Assembly (NCBI GenBank): GCA_002343685.1
Contig: DDRS01000016.1
Location: 1 to 43,416 of the forward strand
Length of the DNA: 43,416 nt
Direction: 5' to 3'
Source of the DNA: Thiobacillus denitrificans
Lineage (GTDB): Bacteria; Pseudomonadota; Gammaproteobacteria; Burkholderiales; Thiobacillaceae
Shown: one piece after another, positions 1 through 6,735 of the stretch
Position numbering within the stretch: position 1 is the stretch's first letter
Layout: the number at the start of each line of letters is the position of its first letter
Program-made: the position numbers and the translations under genes
Notes under the pieces: model-generated
What the model was told of the DNA's origin: nothing
Database searches by the model: none
What the model saw: only the letters and a program-made list of their open reading frames with translations

Positions 1-14
1 GCGGTATGAGACAT
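1..14 (-). CDS. start of a fifth cassette gene, cut by the window edge
   Basis: An ATG on the minus strand (bases 14-12) opens a reading frame (Met-Ser-His-Thr) that leaves the window. It lies four bases beyond the core site of the first attC, which matches the very short leaders of the other cassettes in this array. This is a placement argument only; nothing can be said about the product. Confidence 0.35.
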
Positions 15-17
15 GGC

Positions 18-116
18 ACCTAACGTGCTAGGTGAGGGGCCGCCGGAGCAGCGAAGCTGCGGAGGGAACCAACCAGCGCAGCTGGTTGGCGGTCCCTCTC
101 GACCGGCGGGTTAGGG
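18..116 (-). other. attC site of cassette 4
   Basis: Read on the minus strand, the site begins with CCCTAAC (116-110) and ends with GTTAGGT (24-18), the paired core sites of an integron attC. Between them is an imperfect palindrome with a perfect inner hairpin, CCAACCAG-N5-CTGGTTGG. At about 99 bp it is the longest of the four array sites. The TAA stop of the cassette gene lies inside the first core site. Confidence 0.85.
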
Positions 117-485
117 GCGTTTCTGAACCCGAACATTTGATACGGCCTCCACGCAAACAAATTGCATTTGCCCAAGCTTTGATTGGCTAAACGGACAAAC
201 CAAGAAATCTCCGTAAATGTCTTTTTCAAAGCTCACTTCGTTTCTAATGCTCTCGGGAAGAGCCAAGGGGTCTTCATCTTTAAGAATACCCAGTAGCCGA
301 TGCGTACCAATTGGCCAGATGCGCAAGCTGGGAGTGCCGTTGTAGGCGGACAATCTCCCATGTACGGTAAAACAAGCCGCAACAAGCTGCGGGTTGTTTT
401 TACAACTAGCCTTCATGTCGATCTCAGCGCCAAAACTTTTAGCGCTTGCAAATAGAACGATGAAGGTGAGAAGTACTAATCGCAT
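111..485 (-). CDS. cassette 4: small exported protein of unknown function
   Basis: The 124-residue product starts with a clear signal peptide: Met-Arg, a hydrophobic stretch to about residue 15, then an AKSFGA cleavage region. The mature part holds four cysteines (in SCKNN, AACF, LVCP and FVCV) and no transmembrane segment, which suggests a periplasmic, possibly disulfide-bonded protein. The start lies five bases after the upstream core site, and the TAA stop lies inside the attC that follows, the usual layout of a gene cassette. I do not recognise the family. Being fourth in the array, it may depend on a promoter nearer attI or on its own. Confidence 0.7.
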   Translation of the reverse strand: MRLVLLTFIVLFASAKSFGAEIDMKASCKNNPQLVAACFTVHGRLSAYNGTPSLRIWPIGTHRLLGILKDEDPLALPESIRNEVSFEKDIYGDFLVCPFSQSKLGQMQFVCVEAVSNVRVQKRP

Positions 486-489
486 AAGC

Positions 490-570
490 CCCTAACGTTT
501 GAGGTAAGGGGCTGGCCGGCAGCTGGCGAAGCCGGCTGATGGCCAGTCCCGCTTGACTGAGAGGTTAGGC
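490..570 (-). other. attC site of cassette 3
   Basis: Core sites GCCTAAC (570-564) and GTTAGGG (496-490), read on the minus strand, bracket an imperfect palindrome with a GC-rich middle (GGCCGGC with GCCGGC-type arms). The stretch read as GAGGTAAGGGGC on the plus strand is shared with the next two sites, so this is one family of attC. The TAA of the cassette 3 gene is in the core site. Confidence 0.88.
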
Positions 571-1434
571 TTCACCCTGGTGCCACGCTTGCAGAATTTG
601 GTGAAGTTCGACCGCTTGGAGACCCAGCGATTTGAGCCGAATGGACTCGGATCCATCGACGAGGTGCACCGCGACCCGAGGAAGCTTGGCGTGTTTGACC
701 AATTCATCCTCAACCTCGATGCGCGAGATACGCTCTCGCGGCACACGCTGACGCTGATAGGGCCGATCAATCTCAAGCGCACTTCGTGTGACGACAAGGC
801 GGAAGGGCATCGTCCAGTACTCCCACGCGATCATGGCCACAACAAGGGTCATACCTGCGTAGCCAATAAGTGGTTCGGTCTGTCCAACATACCAGCCTAG
901 GAGAGCGAAGCCGATCATCGATCCAATAGTGAAAAAGTGGTACCAGCGCGACTTCTGGTATACGCCAGTCACCGTGCTCACAGTTCGCTCTAGCTTCGCT
1001 CGTTGAAGAACTATGGAGCGCAGGCGTTGAAAGTCTTGAAGCTGGTACTCAAGCTTTGCGACCACTTTTCCAGAACTGTCGAGCGCCTCAAGACGCTGCA
1101 TGATCTCGCGCTCGCGGAGGCGAACAACACTGCTCCAACGGACCAGAGCAGCGTCCTTTTCTTTGATCGTCTGCCACAGGCCGTCTTCGTCGACAGAAAC
1201 GGCAGCCTCAGGCAACCGCCGCACGATTCTGAACGAGTACAAGGCACCGAGGCCAAAGCCGAGAAAGCCCAAAATGGCAAAGCCGAGCAGAAACGATTCA
1301 TTTCGCGGACTCCCTTCGCCAGGGATTACTGGCAGTGCCACGCTGATCAGAGCAAACACTGCCATGACCCACGGAGCCGCAAGGAAGAGCCAGCGCGCTG
1401 ATCGCTCGAGTTCAAATCGCTCAGGAAGTGTCAT
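565..1434 (-). CDS. cassette 3: membrane protein of unknown function
   Basis: The 289-residue product has two pairs of hydrophobic segments, at about residues 15-37 and 48-68, then 168-182 and 189-208. Each pair is followed by a soluble stretch. The stretches after each pair (about 75-130 and 212-285) look like small beta-rich domains of the bacterial PH-like type (LVVTRSALEIDRPYQRQRVP, then RISRIEVEDEL), so the protein may be an internal duplication. That fold is inferred from pattern alone. The start is 16 bases past the upstream attC core and the stop lies in the downstream one. At 870 bp it is the largest gene of the array. Confidence 0.7.
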   Translation of the reverse strand: MTLPERFELERSARWLFLAAPWVMAVFALISVALPVIPGEGSPRNESFLLGFAILGFLGFGLGALYSFRIVRRLPEAAVSVDEDGLWQTIKEKDAALVRWSSVVRLREREIMQRLEALDSSGKVVAKLEYQLQDFQRLRSIVLQRAKLERTVSTVTGVYQKSRWYHFFTIGSMIGFALLGWYVGQTEPLIGYAGMTLVVAMIAWEYWTMPFRLVVTRSALEIDRPYQRQRVPRERISRIEVEDELVKHAKLPRVAVHLVDGSESIRLKSLGLQAVELHQILQAWHQGEA

Positions 1435-1449
1435 CGGAGTGCTTGTGAC

Positions 1450-1530
1450 GCCTAACGTTCAAGGTAAGGGGCGCGCCGCTTGCGGCGCGTCCCAGCGACC
1501 GTAGGGAGCGCCTTGACCGCAATGTTAGGC
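1450..1530 (-). other. attC site of cassette 2
   Basis: Core sites GCCTAAC (1530-1524) and GTTAGGC (1456-1450), read on the minus strand, flank an 81-bp palindromic stretch whose centre is GCGCGCCGC-TT-GCGGCGCG. Both cores match the RYYYAAC / GTTRRRY consensus of attC sites. The arms (GCGGTCAAGG and CCTTACCTT on the minus strand) closely resemble those of the attC at 2099-2179. Confidence 0.92.
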
Positions 1531-2088
1531 GCCAGCTTGCCCAACATTCTCGATTCGATTTTGTATAGTGTAGGAATCACGGTTTCTTTTGAAGGCGTCA
1601 ATGAAACCGTCTTCATCGAAGAAATTTGAAAGGTCCTGATCAGATACGCTAAACCATATTTCGAACTTTAGTGGTTCGGCGGAGATAGATGCTTTGCGAG
1701 AAGGTTTTTTGCAACTTCCCGAAATCATGAAGTCTGTTTGGTGAGGCTGAAGATGGGCGTTTATTTCAATGGAAGAAATTGGAATATTTTCCCCAATGTC
1801 GGCACCCTAATAATCGCTAGCCGTCTGAATATAGCCGAGATAATCACCTGCCATAGAAAAGCCAAGACTTGTGCCGCGAATAAAACCGATAGCGTTGATC
1901 AAAAACGTCGCGTTCACGCACTCGATTGAAAAATGCGGCCCTGACTCAATCATCTGGCTTGACTGAAGTTTTAGCCGGGGAATTGATATGCTAAATTTAT
2001 TAGCTCGGACGAAAAGCCCTTCATATGACCAGTCTGAGCGATTTGTAACAGCAACGCGGCCAGGTAATCGTATTGAGTCGTCTCTCAT
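1525..2088 (-). pseudogene. cassette 2: unknown gene with one in-frame TAG
   Basis: A frame of 188 codons opens 11 bases after the core site of the preceding attC and closes in the core site of its own attC, so it fills the cassette exactly. It is broken by a single TAG at bases 1809-1807 (codon 94, after YIQTASDY). The frame then continues without another stop (GADIGENIPISSIEINAHLQ) through an ATG at 1728 to the end. Both halves read as ordinary soluble protein. This looks like a recent nonsense mutation, or a stop that is read through. A second start at 1728 would give a 67-residue C-terminal piece. The family is not recognised. Confidence 0.7.
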
Positions 2089-2098
2089 TGGGTTCTGC

Positions 2099-2179
2099 GC
2101 CTAACGTAAAGGTAAGGGGCGCCGCTTTAGCGGCGTCCCAGCGGAACGAAGTGGAGCGGACTTGACCGCAGGGTTAGGC
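2099..2179 (-). other. attC site of cassette 1
   Basis: Core sites GCCTAAC-like (2179-2173) and GTTAGGC (2105-2099), read on the minus strand, enclose an 81-bp imperfect palindrome with a central GCCGC-TTTA-GCGGC hairpin. It has the same length as the sites at 1450-1530 and 490-570, as expected for cassettes collected by one integrase. Confidence 0.92.
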
Positions 2180-2191
2180 TGATTGGACGCA

Positions 2192-2434
2192 TTAATTGTC
2201 TTTTAAGAAACTTATGAAAATTAAAAAGATTGCTAAGGCAAAAACAAGTCCGAAGAGCAAAAATACGAACCCAAGGGCAATCGCCCAGGACCCATGAATA
2301 ACTTTGCTGCCCGCGACACGCACCTCTTTCTTTGTGAATGCTCGTATAGCTGCCGAGAGCCCGCCCAATGCGCACCAAGCCATAATGCCAAAGATCAATG
2401 CATAGCCAATAATGTAGGGAAGAAATACGCCCAT
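2192..2434 (-). CDS. cassette 1: small two-helix membrane protein
   Basis: This is the cassette nearest attI, and so the best placed for transcription from an integron promoter. The 80-residue product has two long hydrophobic segments (about residues 5-30 and 51-76) joined by a short basic loop (FTKKEVRVAGSK). That predicts a helical hairpin in the inner membrane. The start lies 14 bases past the attI core. Small two-helix proteins of this sort are common in cassettes, but I cannot name a family or function. Confidence 0.65.
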   Translation of the reverse strand: MGVFLPYIIGYALIFGIMAWCALGGLSAAIRAFTKKEVRVAGSKVIHGSWAIALGFVFLLFGLVFALAIFLIFISFLKDN

Positions 2435-2447
2435 CTTTGAGAATGCC

Positions 2448-2690
2448 GCCTAACAGTTATTTGACGGACCCACGGGTCCGGACATTTTTTAATAATACGG
2501 ACGCCATGAAATCCCCCCTATCCATTTGATTATCAATGACGTTGGGTTTCCTGGGTCCGTCTATTACAGTATGAAAAGGCGGACCCAGCCCTGTCCTCTT
2601 CTGGCTTGCCGGATTATGTTCCAACTTTTTCTCTGTCACCACTCATAGGAGCGAACATCATGGGGTCAGCCCACCCCCCGTCCCCGCCTC
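2448..2690 (-). other. attI region and integrase-cassette intergenic region
   Basis: The core GTTAGGC (2454-2448 on the minus strand) marks the junction between attI and the first cassette. The rest, up to intI, is AT-richer. It has two inverted pairs of the same 7-mer: CGGACCC-AC-GGGTCCG at 2465-2480, and a longer CTGGGTCCG-N20-CGGACCCAG at 2551-2588. These could be integrase-binding or regulator-binding sites. I could not find a convincing cassette promoter (Pc) on the minus strand here; TTGATA and TATTAT elements exist but are badly spaced. Confidence 0.7.
2542..2570 (+). promoter_or_regulatory. possible sigma-70 promoter of intI
   Basis: TTGGGT (2542-2547) and TACAGT (2565-2570) are separated by 17 bp, a weak match to the -35 and -10 boxes. 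The left arm of the CTGGGTCCG inverted repeat sits in the spacer and the right arm in the leader, so a protein bound there would be placed to repress. No LexA box was seen. Confidence 0.3.
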
Positions 2691-3638
2691 ATGGATCTGG
2701 TAAGCACGCTTTGCCGGCGGCGCCACTTCAGCCCGCGCACTGAGGAGAGTTACCGATACTGGATCCGGCATTACATTTATTTTCATGACAAGTGCCATCC
2801 CGGTGCGCTCGGTGCACAAGAGGTCGAGGATTTCCTGAACCATTTGGCCACTGTGCGCCAGGTCTCGGCCTCGACCCAGACGCAGGCACTCAACGCCCTG
2901 GTGTTCCTTTATGAGGCCGTATTAGAGAAACCGCTCGGGCGGATGGCGGGACTCAAGCGGGTGCAGAGACATCATCGTGTGCCTGTCGTACTTACCCGCG
3001 ATGAAGTCCGGGCCGCGCTCGCACAAATGTCCGGGACACCCCGCCTCATGGCCGAGTTGATCTATGGGGCAGGCCTGCGGGTCCAGGAGTGCGTGACGCT
3101 CCGGGTGAAGGATGTCGATCTTGCTGCCGGCAGCTTGTCGGTGCGCAGTGGCAAGGGCAACAAGGACCGGACGACGGTTCTACCCAGCCGGCTGCGAGAG
3201 CCTTTGCAGCAACATCTGTTACGGATAGCAGCACTACACAAGAAGGATCTGTCGCACGGCGCGGGACTGGCCCCAATGCCCAACGCGCTGGCGCGCAAGT
3301 ATCCCTCGGCATCTTCATCGCTGGCCTGGCAGTTTGTCTTCCCCTCCTCGGTCCTGCGGCCGTGGGGCGATACAGGGCGTCTGGCACGCTGGCACACCTC
3401 GGATACGACCGTGCAGCGGGCCTTTCGCGCAGCCGTTCGAAGCGCCGAGATCCGCAAACACGCGAGCGTGCATACACTCCGCCACTCATTCGCGACGCAC
3501 TTGCTAGCCTCCGGAACAGACATCCGAACCATCCAATTGCTGCTAGGGCACCGCAGCCTGCAGACAACGATGATCTATACGCATGTGCTGGAGGCAACCC
3601 GCAATGTGGTGAGCCCCTTCGACAAACTGGAGGACTGA
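2691..3638 (+). CDS. intI: integron integrase, tyrosine recombinase
   Basis: The product (315 residues from this start) inserts and excises cassettes by recombining attI with folded attC sites. The tyrosine-recombinase residues are visible: Arg130 in GAGLRVQE, His261 and Arg264 in HTLRHSFATH, His287 in LLGHRSL and Tyr296 in TTMIYTHV. The insertion unique to integron integrases is present at about 190-218 (PMPNALARKYPSASSS). It diverges from the cassettes, the classical layout. The start is uncertain. The ATG at 2691 lacks a ribosome binding site, while AGGAG (2647-2651) stands 8 bases before an ATG at 2660 that is one base out of frame across a C6 run (2674-2679). Removing one C gives MGSAHPRPRLMDLV, a more typical IntI N-terminus. 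Confidence 0.93.
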   Translation: MDLVSTLCRRRHFSPRTEESYRYWIRHYIYFHDKCHPGALGAQEVEDFLNHLATVRQVSASTQTQALNALVFLYEAVLEKPLGRMAGLKRVQRHHRVPVVLTRDEVRAALAQMSGTPRLMAELIYGAGLRVQECVTLRVKDVDLAAGSLSVRSGKGNKDRTTVLPSRLREPLQQHLLRIAALHKKDLSHGAGLAPMPNALARKYPSASSSLAWQFVFPSSVLRPWGDTGRLARWHTSDTTVQRAFRAAVRSAEIRKHASVHTLRHSFATHLLASGTDIRTIQLLLGHRSLQTTMIYTHVLEATRNVVSPFDKLED

Positions 3639-4014
3639 TCGGCAATGACGGCGCGTCCGACTCCTCTGCGCTGCCCCTGCTACTTTACCGGTTAGGATTT
3701 GGTGGAAACAACGGCTCGGGAGTCAGCGCTCCCTACGGAAAATCGCGTACGTGAACGGCCCAGCAGACGAGTGACCGGTCATCGGCTCTGAGCGGACTCC
3801 CTCCGCCCGGCCTACGACCGGCAGCAAAGGCCGAAGATAAGACGGTCGAGGCTCCCGCTTCTGGCCGAACGAAAGACATTCGTCCGCCCCTTCTGTCTTG
3901 GCAGCTATAAGCGACGACGTGCAACGGCCGTGACGACGACGGTCAACCTGCGCCTTCCGATAAACGGCGCCGCACCCCCACCGCCGGGCAGCATTGCACC
4001 GCCCGCGGCGAGCG
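3639..4014. other. intergenic region after intI, no gene recognised
   Basis: Downstream of the integrase there are 376 bp with no convincing reading frame; the open frames across it are antisense or random GC-rich frames. It holds one copy (3817-3835) of a 19-bp sequence repeated at 6473-6491. The character of the DNA (many GACCGG and CGGAC words) suggests decayed non-coding sequence. No tRNA, terminator or attachment core was found. Confidence 0.5.
3817..3835 (+). repeat. 19-bp direct repeat, copy 1
   Basis: ACCGGCAGCAAAGGCCGAA occurs here and again, identical and in the same orientation, at 6473-6491. Both copies lie in non-coding or decayed DNA on either side of the PEP-CTERM genes. It may be the trace of a larger dispersed element. 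Confidence 0.6.
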
Positions 4015-5052
4015 TTACACGCGCCGGCGGCGACGCGCCATGTAGCCGACGAGGCCGAGGCCGCTCAGCATCAGCGCATAGGTTTCGGGCTCGGGGACTG
4101 GCGCCGTCAACACGATCAGTTGCGATTGGGCGTTCAGTGGTGCGCCAGCGCCCTGCAGTTGCTCGGCCACGAGATAGATCGTGCCGTGTTCGTCGACGGT
4201 CAGGCCTTCGATGGCATTGAAGTCGCCGCTGCTGGTGTTCAGCAGCGAAGACAGGTCGAAGGAACTGAGCACGTTACCGCTACGATCCACTTCGACCAGC
4301 TTGCGCGAACCCAGGCTCAGCACCAGCAGGTTGTCGGCGGCTGCGGTGCCGGCCAGCGCATCGACCGGCGACAGCGTCTGCACGTCGGACAGCGTCGACA
4401 GGCCCATCGACGCCGGATTGAACAAGGTCGTCACGGTCGATACGCCGCCGCCGGGGGGCGTGGAGCCGTCGCCGCTCGTCGAGGGCGGCGCGCCGGTGGC
4501 GGGCCCGAAGGTCAGCGTGCCGGCGAGGACGTTCTCGGGGCTCTGCTGCTTGATCGTGACAAAGCTGCCGTCGCGCGGATCGTAGCTGATGCCTTCCATG
4601 CCGTTGTTGCCGACGGCAACGTTGCTCATCGAGACAAAGCTGCTCGCGAGTGCAACGGTGCTGCCCGCGGTGTAGCTGAAACGATAGGCGTCCTGCAGGC
4701 GCTCCTCGCCGACGACGAGCACGCCGCCGCCGAGATAGGTCAGGCCTTCGGTGTCGTGCTTGGTGCTGCCGGTGCCGCTCCAGTCGAAGAGATTGTTACC
4801 GAGGGTCTGGCCGGTCAACGAGATCTCGACCACGCCGGTGCCTTCGTCGCCGACGAAGAACAGCGTGCCGCGATCGCGCGCATAGGCGACTGCGGACGCT
4901 TCCAGCCCGGAGATACCGCCCGCGGTGCCGTTGAGGGCGTCGAGCGCGTAGATGCCGCCGACGGTGTAATTGCCGAGGTTGATCGACGTGCTTGCCTGAG
5001 CCGAGACGGCCGTGCAGGTCGCGAGCGCCGCAATCAGGAGTTTGATCGTCAT
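4015..5052 (-). CDS. PEP-CTERM protein with SdiA-regulated (YjiK-like) beta-propeller domain
   Basis: The 345-residue product has a signal peptide (residues 1 to about 20, ending AQA). A repeat-rich middle then resembles the SdiA-regulated family: ISGLEASAVAYARDRGTLFF, a DTEGLTYLGGGVLVV block and IEGLTVDEHGTIYLVAEQ. It ends in a PEP-CTERM sorting signal: VPEPETYAM-type motif, hydrophobic helix, then RRRRR. Such tails are recognised by an exosortase, which is not in this window. A low-complexity Gly/Pro/Ser linker lies near residues 185-205. It follows the next PEP-CTERM gene by 12 bp, so the two probably share a transcript. The domain call rests on pattern memory. Confidence 0.8.
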   Translation of the reverse strand: MTIKLLIAALATCTAVSAQASTSINLGNYTVGGIYALDALNGTAGGISGLEASAVAYARDRGTLFFVGDEGTGVVEISLTGQTLGNNLFDWSGTGSTKHDTEGLTYLGGGVLVVGEERLQDAYRFSYTAGSTVALASSFVSMSNVAVGNNGMEGISYDPRDGSFVTIKQQSPENVLAGTLTFGPATGAPPSTSGDGSTPPGGGVSTVTTLFNPASMGLSTLSDVQTLSPVDALAGTAAADNLLVLSLGSRKLVEVDRSGNVLSSFDLSSLLNTSSGDFNAIEGLTVDEHGTIYLVAEQLQGAGAPLNAQSQLIVLTAPVPEPETYALMLSGLGLVGYMARRRRRV

Positions 5053-5064
5053 GGGGGGCTCCGC

Positions 5065-5721
5065 TCAGGCCTGGCGCTTGCGCAGCGCGGCGCCGATGAG
5101 GCCGAGGCCGGCCAGCATCATGGCGTAGGTGTCGGCTTCGGGGACGGCGGCGATCGCGCCGGGCGAGCCGATTTCGTTGCCATCGGCAGACAGGAAGGCG
5201 CCGTTGACGCCGACTGCGCTCAGTTGCGAAATGCTGCCGCTCAGGCCTGCGGCGTTGTCGAAAGTCACGCCTGCGGTGGACGCGCCGAAACTGACGCTCG
5301 CCTGCGACACGCCGCCGGCGTTGAAGACGTTCACGGCGTCACCGCTGGTGCTGAGACCCACGCCGCTGCCGGCGTAGTTGCCGATCTGCAGGCCGGCGGG
5401 GGCGTTGCTACCGAACCAGGTGGAGAGGAAGGTGGCGTTGAGCGAACTGCTGCCCTCGATGAAGATCACCGACTCGCCGGCGGCGATGCTGGCGATGCCG
5501 GTCAGCGGCGCGACGCCCGCGGTGGCGGAGCTGTCGTCCATCGACCAGCCGCCGAGGTTGACTGCAACGGCCCCGGTGTTGGTCAGCTCGAACCAGTCGG
5601 CGCCGACGGCGGAGTTGCCGCTGGCCCACGGGGCGACTTCGGTGATGACGATGGCGGCGTGCGACGGAACAGCGCTGACGGCGGCGAGGGCGGCGATGAG
5701 GCCAAGCAGGGTTTTCTTCAT
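5065..5721 (-). CDS. PEP-CTERM protein with lamin-tail-like domain
   Basis: The start at 5721 is chosen because a GGAGA lies just upstream and a clean signal peptide follows (MKKTLLGLIAALAAV, ending SHA); the frame stays open further up without such features. The 218-residue product has a lamin-tail-domain pattern (VITEVAPWASGN, then DWFELTNTGAVAVNLGGWSM), a beta-sandwich found in exported proteins. It ends with a PEP-CTERM signal whose motif is VPEADTYAMML, a PEA variant, followed by RKR. It should be exported and sorted at the cell surface. It is the first gene of a two-gene PEP-CTERM unit. Confidence 0.8.
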   Translation of the reverse strand: MKKTLLGLIAALAAVSAVPSHAAIVITEVAPWASGNSAVGADWFELTNTGAVAVNLGGWSMDDSSATAGVAPLTGIASIAAGESVIFIEGSSSLNATFLSTWFGSNAPAGLQIGNYAGSGVGLSTSGDAVNVFNAGGVSQASVSFGASTAGVTFDNAAGLSGSISQLSAVGVNGAFLSADGNEIGSPGAIAAVPEADTYAMMLAGLGLIGAALRKRQA

Positions 5722-5817
5722 GAGGTTCTCCGGATGGTTAGGACGTTGGATGCGGGATGGCCCGCACATCATCGCGAGAATGGATGTCATCCGGATGTTG
5801 GGAAAAGCGGCCGACAT

Positions 5818-6397
5818 GAGCCATTCGGTTCATATACCGGTTCGGGCGCAGCGGCAGCCAAGCCGGGGGCAGCTGACACCAAGCAGCCCGACCGGCTAGT
5901 TGAGGCCGTCAAGGCAATCGATCTCCTCAATACGGAGTACCGCAAGTTGTTCGTGACCAATGATGCCGGTGTCATGCCCCTCAGCGTCGCCCTGCAGGAT
6001 GAAACGCTCAACGAGACGCTTGGCAAAGATAATGCCTGTGTCCTCACCTTCTCGACCGCCTCGGCGGACGCTGACGAAGTCGTTACCGATGGGACGTTCA
6101 GTTCATACAAACTATCAGTTCGCACCGCCACAAGCGTGCACTGGACCCTGTCCAAGAAGGATGGTTCACTCGTCGATGCCGGCTTCAAGGTCCTCTCGAC
6201 ACCCTGGCAACGCCAGGACTTAGATCCAGGTAAACAAACGCCCGTCGGGGCTACCGGACAACGAGCAGGCCACTAAGGCGCTCGATGTAAGAACCCTTCG
6301 ATGCCCTCGTGGACGGGGCAACAACTTCTATGTCTCCTGTCAGCGAGTGTTCTACCTGCGCCAGGAGGGCCGTCCCGTGACCGTCCTGTCGAAATAA
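5818..6397 (+). pseudogene. 5'-truncated, frameshifted remnant of an unknown gene
   Basis: Frame 1 from about 5818 reads like real protein: a Gly/Ala linker, then DRLVEAVKAIDLLNTEYRKL, NACVLTFSTASADADEVV and SVHWTLSKKDGSLVDAGFKV. No start codon with a ribosome binding site precedes it. Near 6220 the coding character moves to frame 2, which continues as GLPDNEQATKALDV and NNFYVSCQRVFYLRQEGRPV to a TAA at 6395-6397. I read this as one gene that lost its 5' end and took an indel. The family is not recognised. Its 5' end abuts the upstream region of the PEP-CTERM genes. Confidence 0.5.
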
Positions 6398-6472
6398 CGA
6401 TAGCTGCTGAGTGGGGTACACCCTCAACGTCGACAATCTGCGCGACACCCGTCATTAAACTGACTCGACACC

Positions 6473-6491
6473 ACCGGCAGCAAAGGCCGAA
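6473..6491 (+). repeat. 19-bp direct repeat, copy 2
   Basis: This is identical to 3817-3835 (ACCGGCAGCAAAGGCCGAA) and in the same orientation, between two gene remnants. See the first copy. Confidence 0.6.
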
Positions 6492-6515
6492 CAACGGATG
6501 CTCGATGTGTCCACC

Positions 6516-6731
6516 TCACTCCCCTACCCCGGCTGCTGCAATCGCCACATCGCCACCGCTGTCGACCGGCCGGATCGGCTTGGTGACGTAGTCCGCGCTG
6601 CCGGCGGAAAAAGCGGCCGCCATGTGCTCGGTATCGGTGAACCCGGTCATGAAAAGGATGGAGAGGAGGGGCGCCGAGTCGGCCTTCAGTTGCCGGGGCA
6701 CTTCGAAGCCCAGGGATCCAGGAGGTTGGCC
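6516..6731 (-). pseudogene. fragment of a response-regulator receiver domain
   Basis: The minus-strand frame reads GFEVPRQLKADSAPLLSILF, MTGFTDTEHMAAAFSAGSA and DYVTKPIRPV, then loses sense and stops at 6516. This is the second half of a receiver (REC) domain: the helix after the phosphorylation site, the strand with the MTG switch residue, and the conserved Lys of VTKPI. The first half, with the phosphate-accepting Asp, is missing; the fragment starts next to the 3' end of the Lrp gene. No output domain follows. It is a dead fragment, perhaps left by a rearrangement. Confidence 0.7.
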
Positions 6732-6735
6732 TACG

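Noticed and set aside
2465..2490. Terminator reading of CGGACCC-AC-GGGTCCG followed by a T run
   Set aside because: Nothing is transcribed into it on the plus strand, and the loop of two bases is too small. The shared 7-mer with the second pair favours a binding site.
2455..2640. Cassette promoter Pc on the minus strand
   Set aside because: TTGATA and TATTAT hexamers are present but not 16-18 bp apart, so I cannot support a promoter.
2457..2642. A 61-codon minus-strand frame in the attI region
   Set aside because: It overlaps the repeat pairs and the attI core, has no ribosome binding site and no protein-like pattern.
3994..6276. A 760-codon plus-strand open frame
   Set aside because: Most of it is the antisense of the two PEP-CTERM genes, with a shadow-type composition rich in Arg, Ala and Gly. 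Only its last part (from about 5818) looks like real coding sequence and is kept as a remnant.
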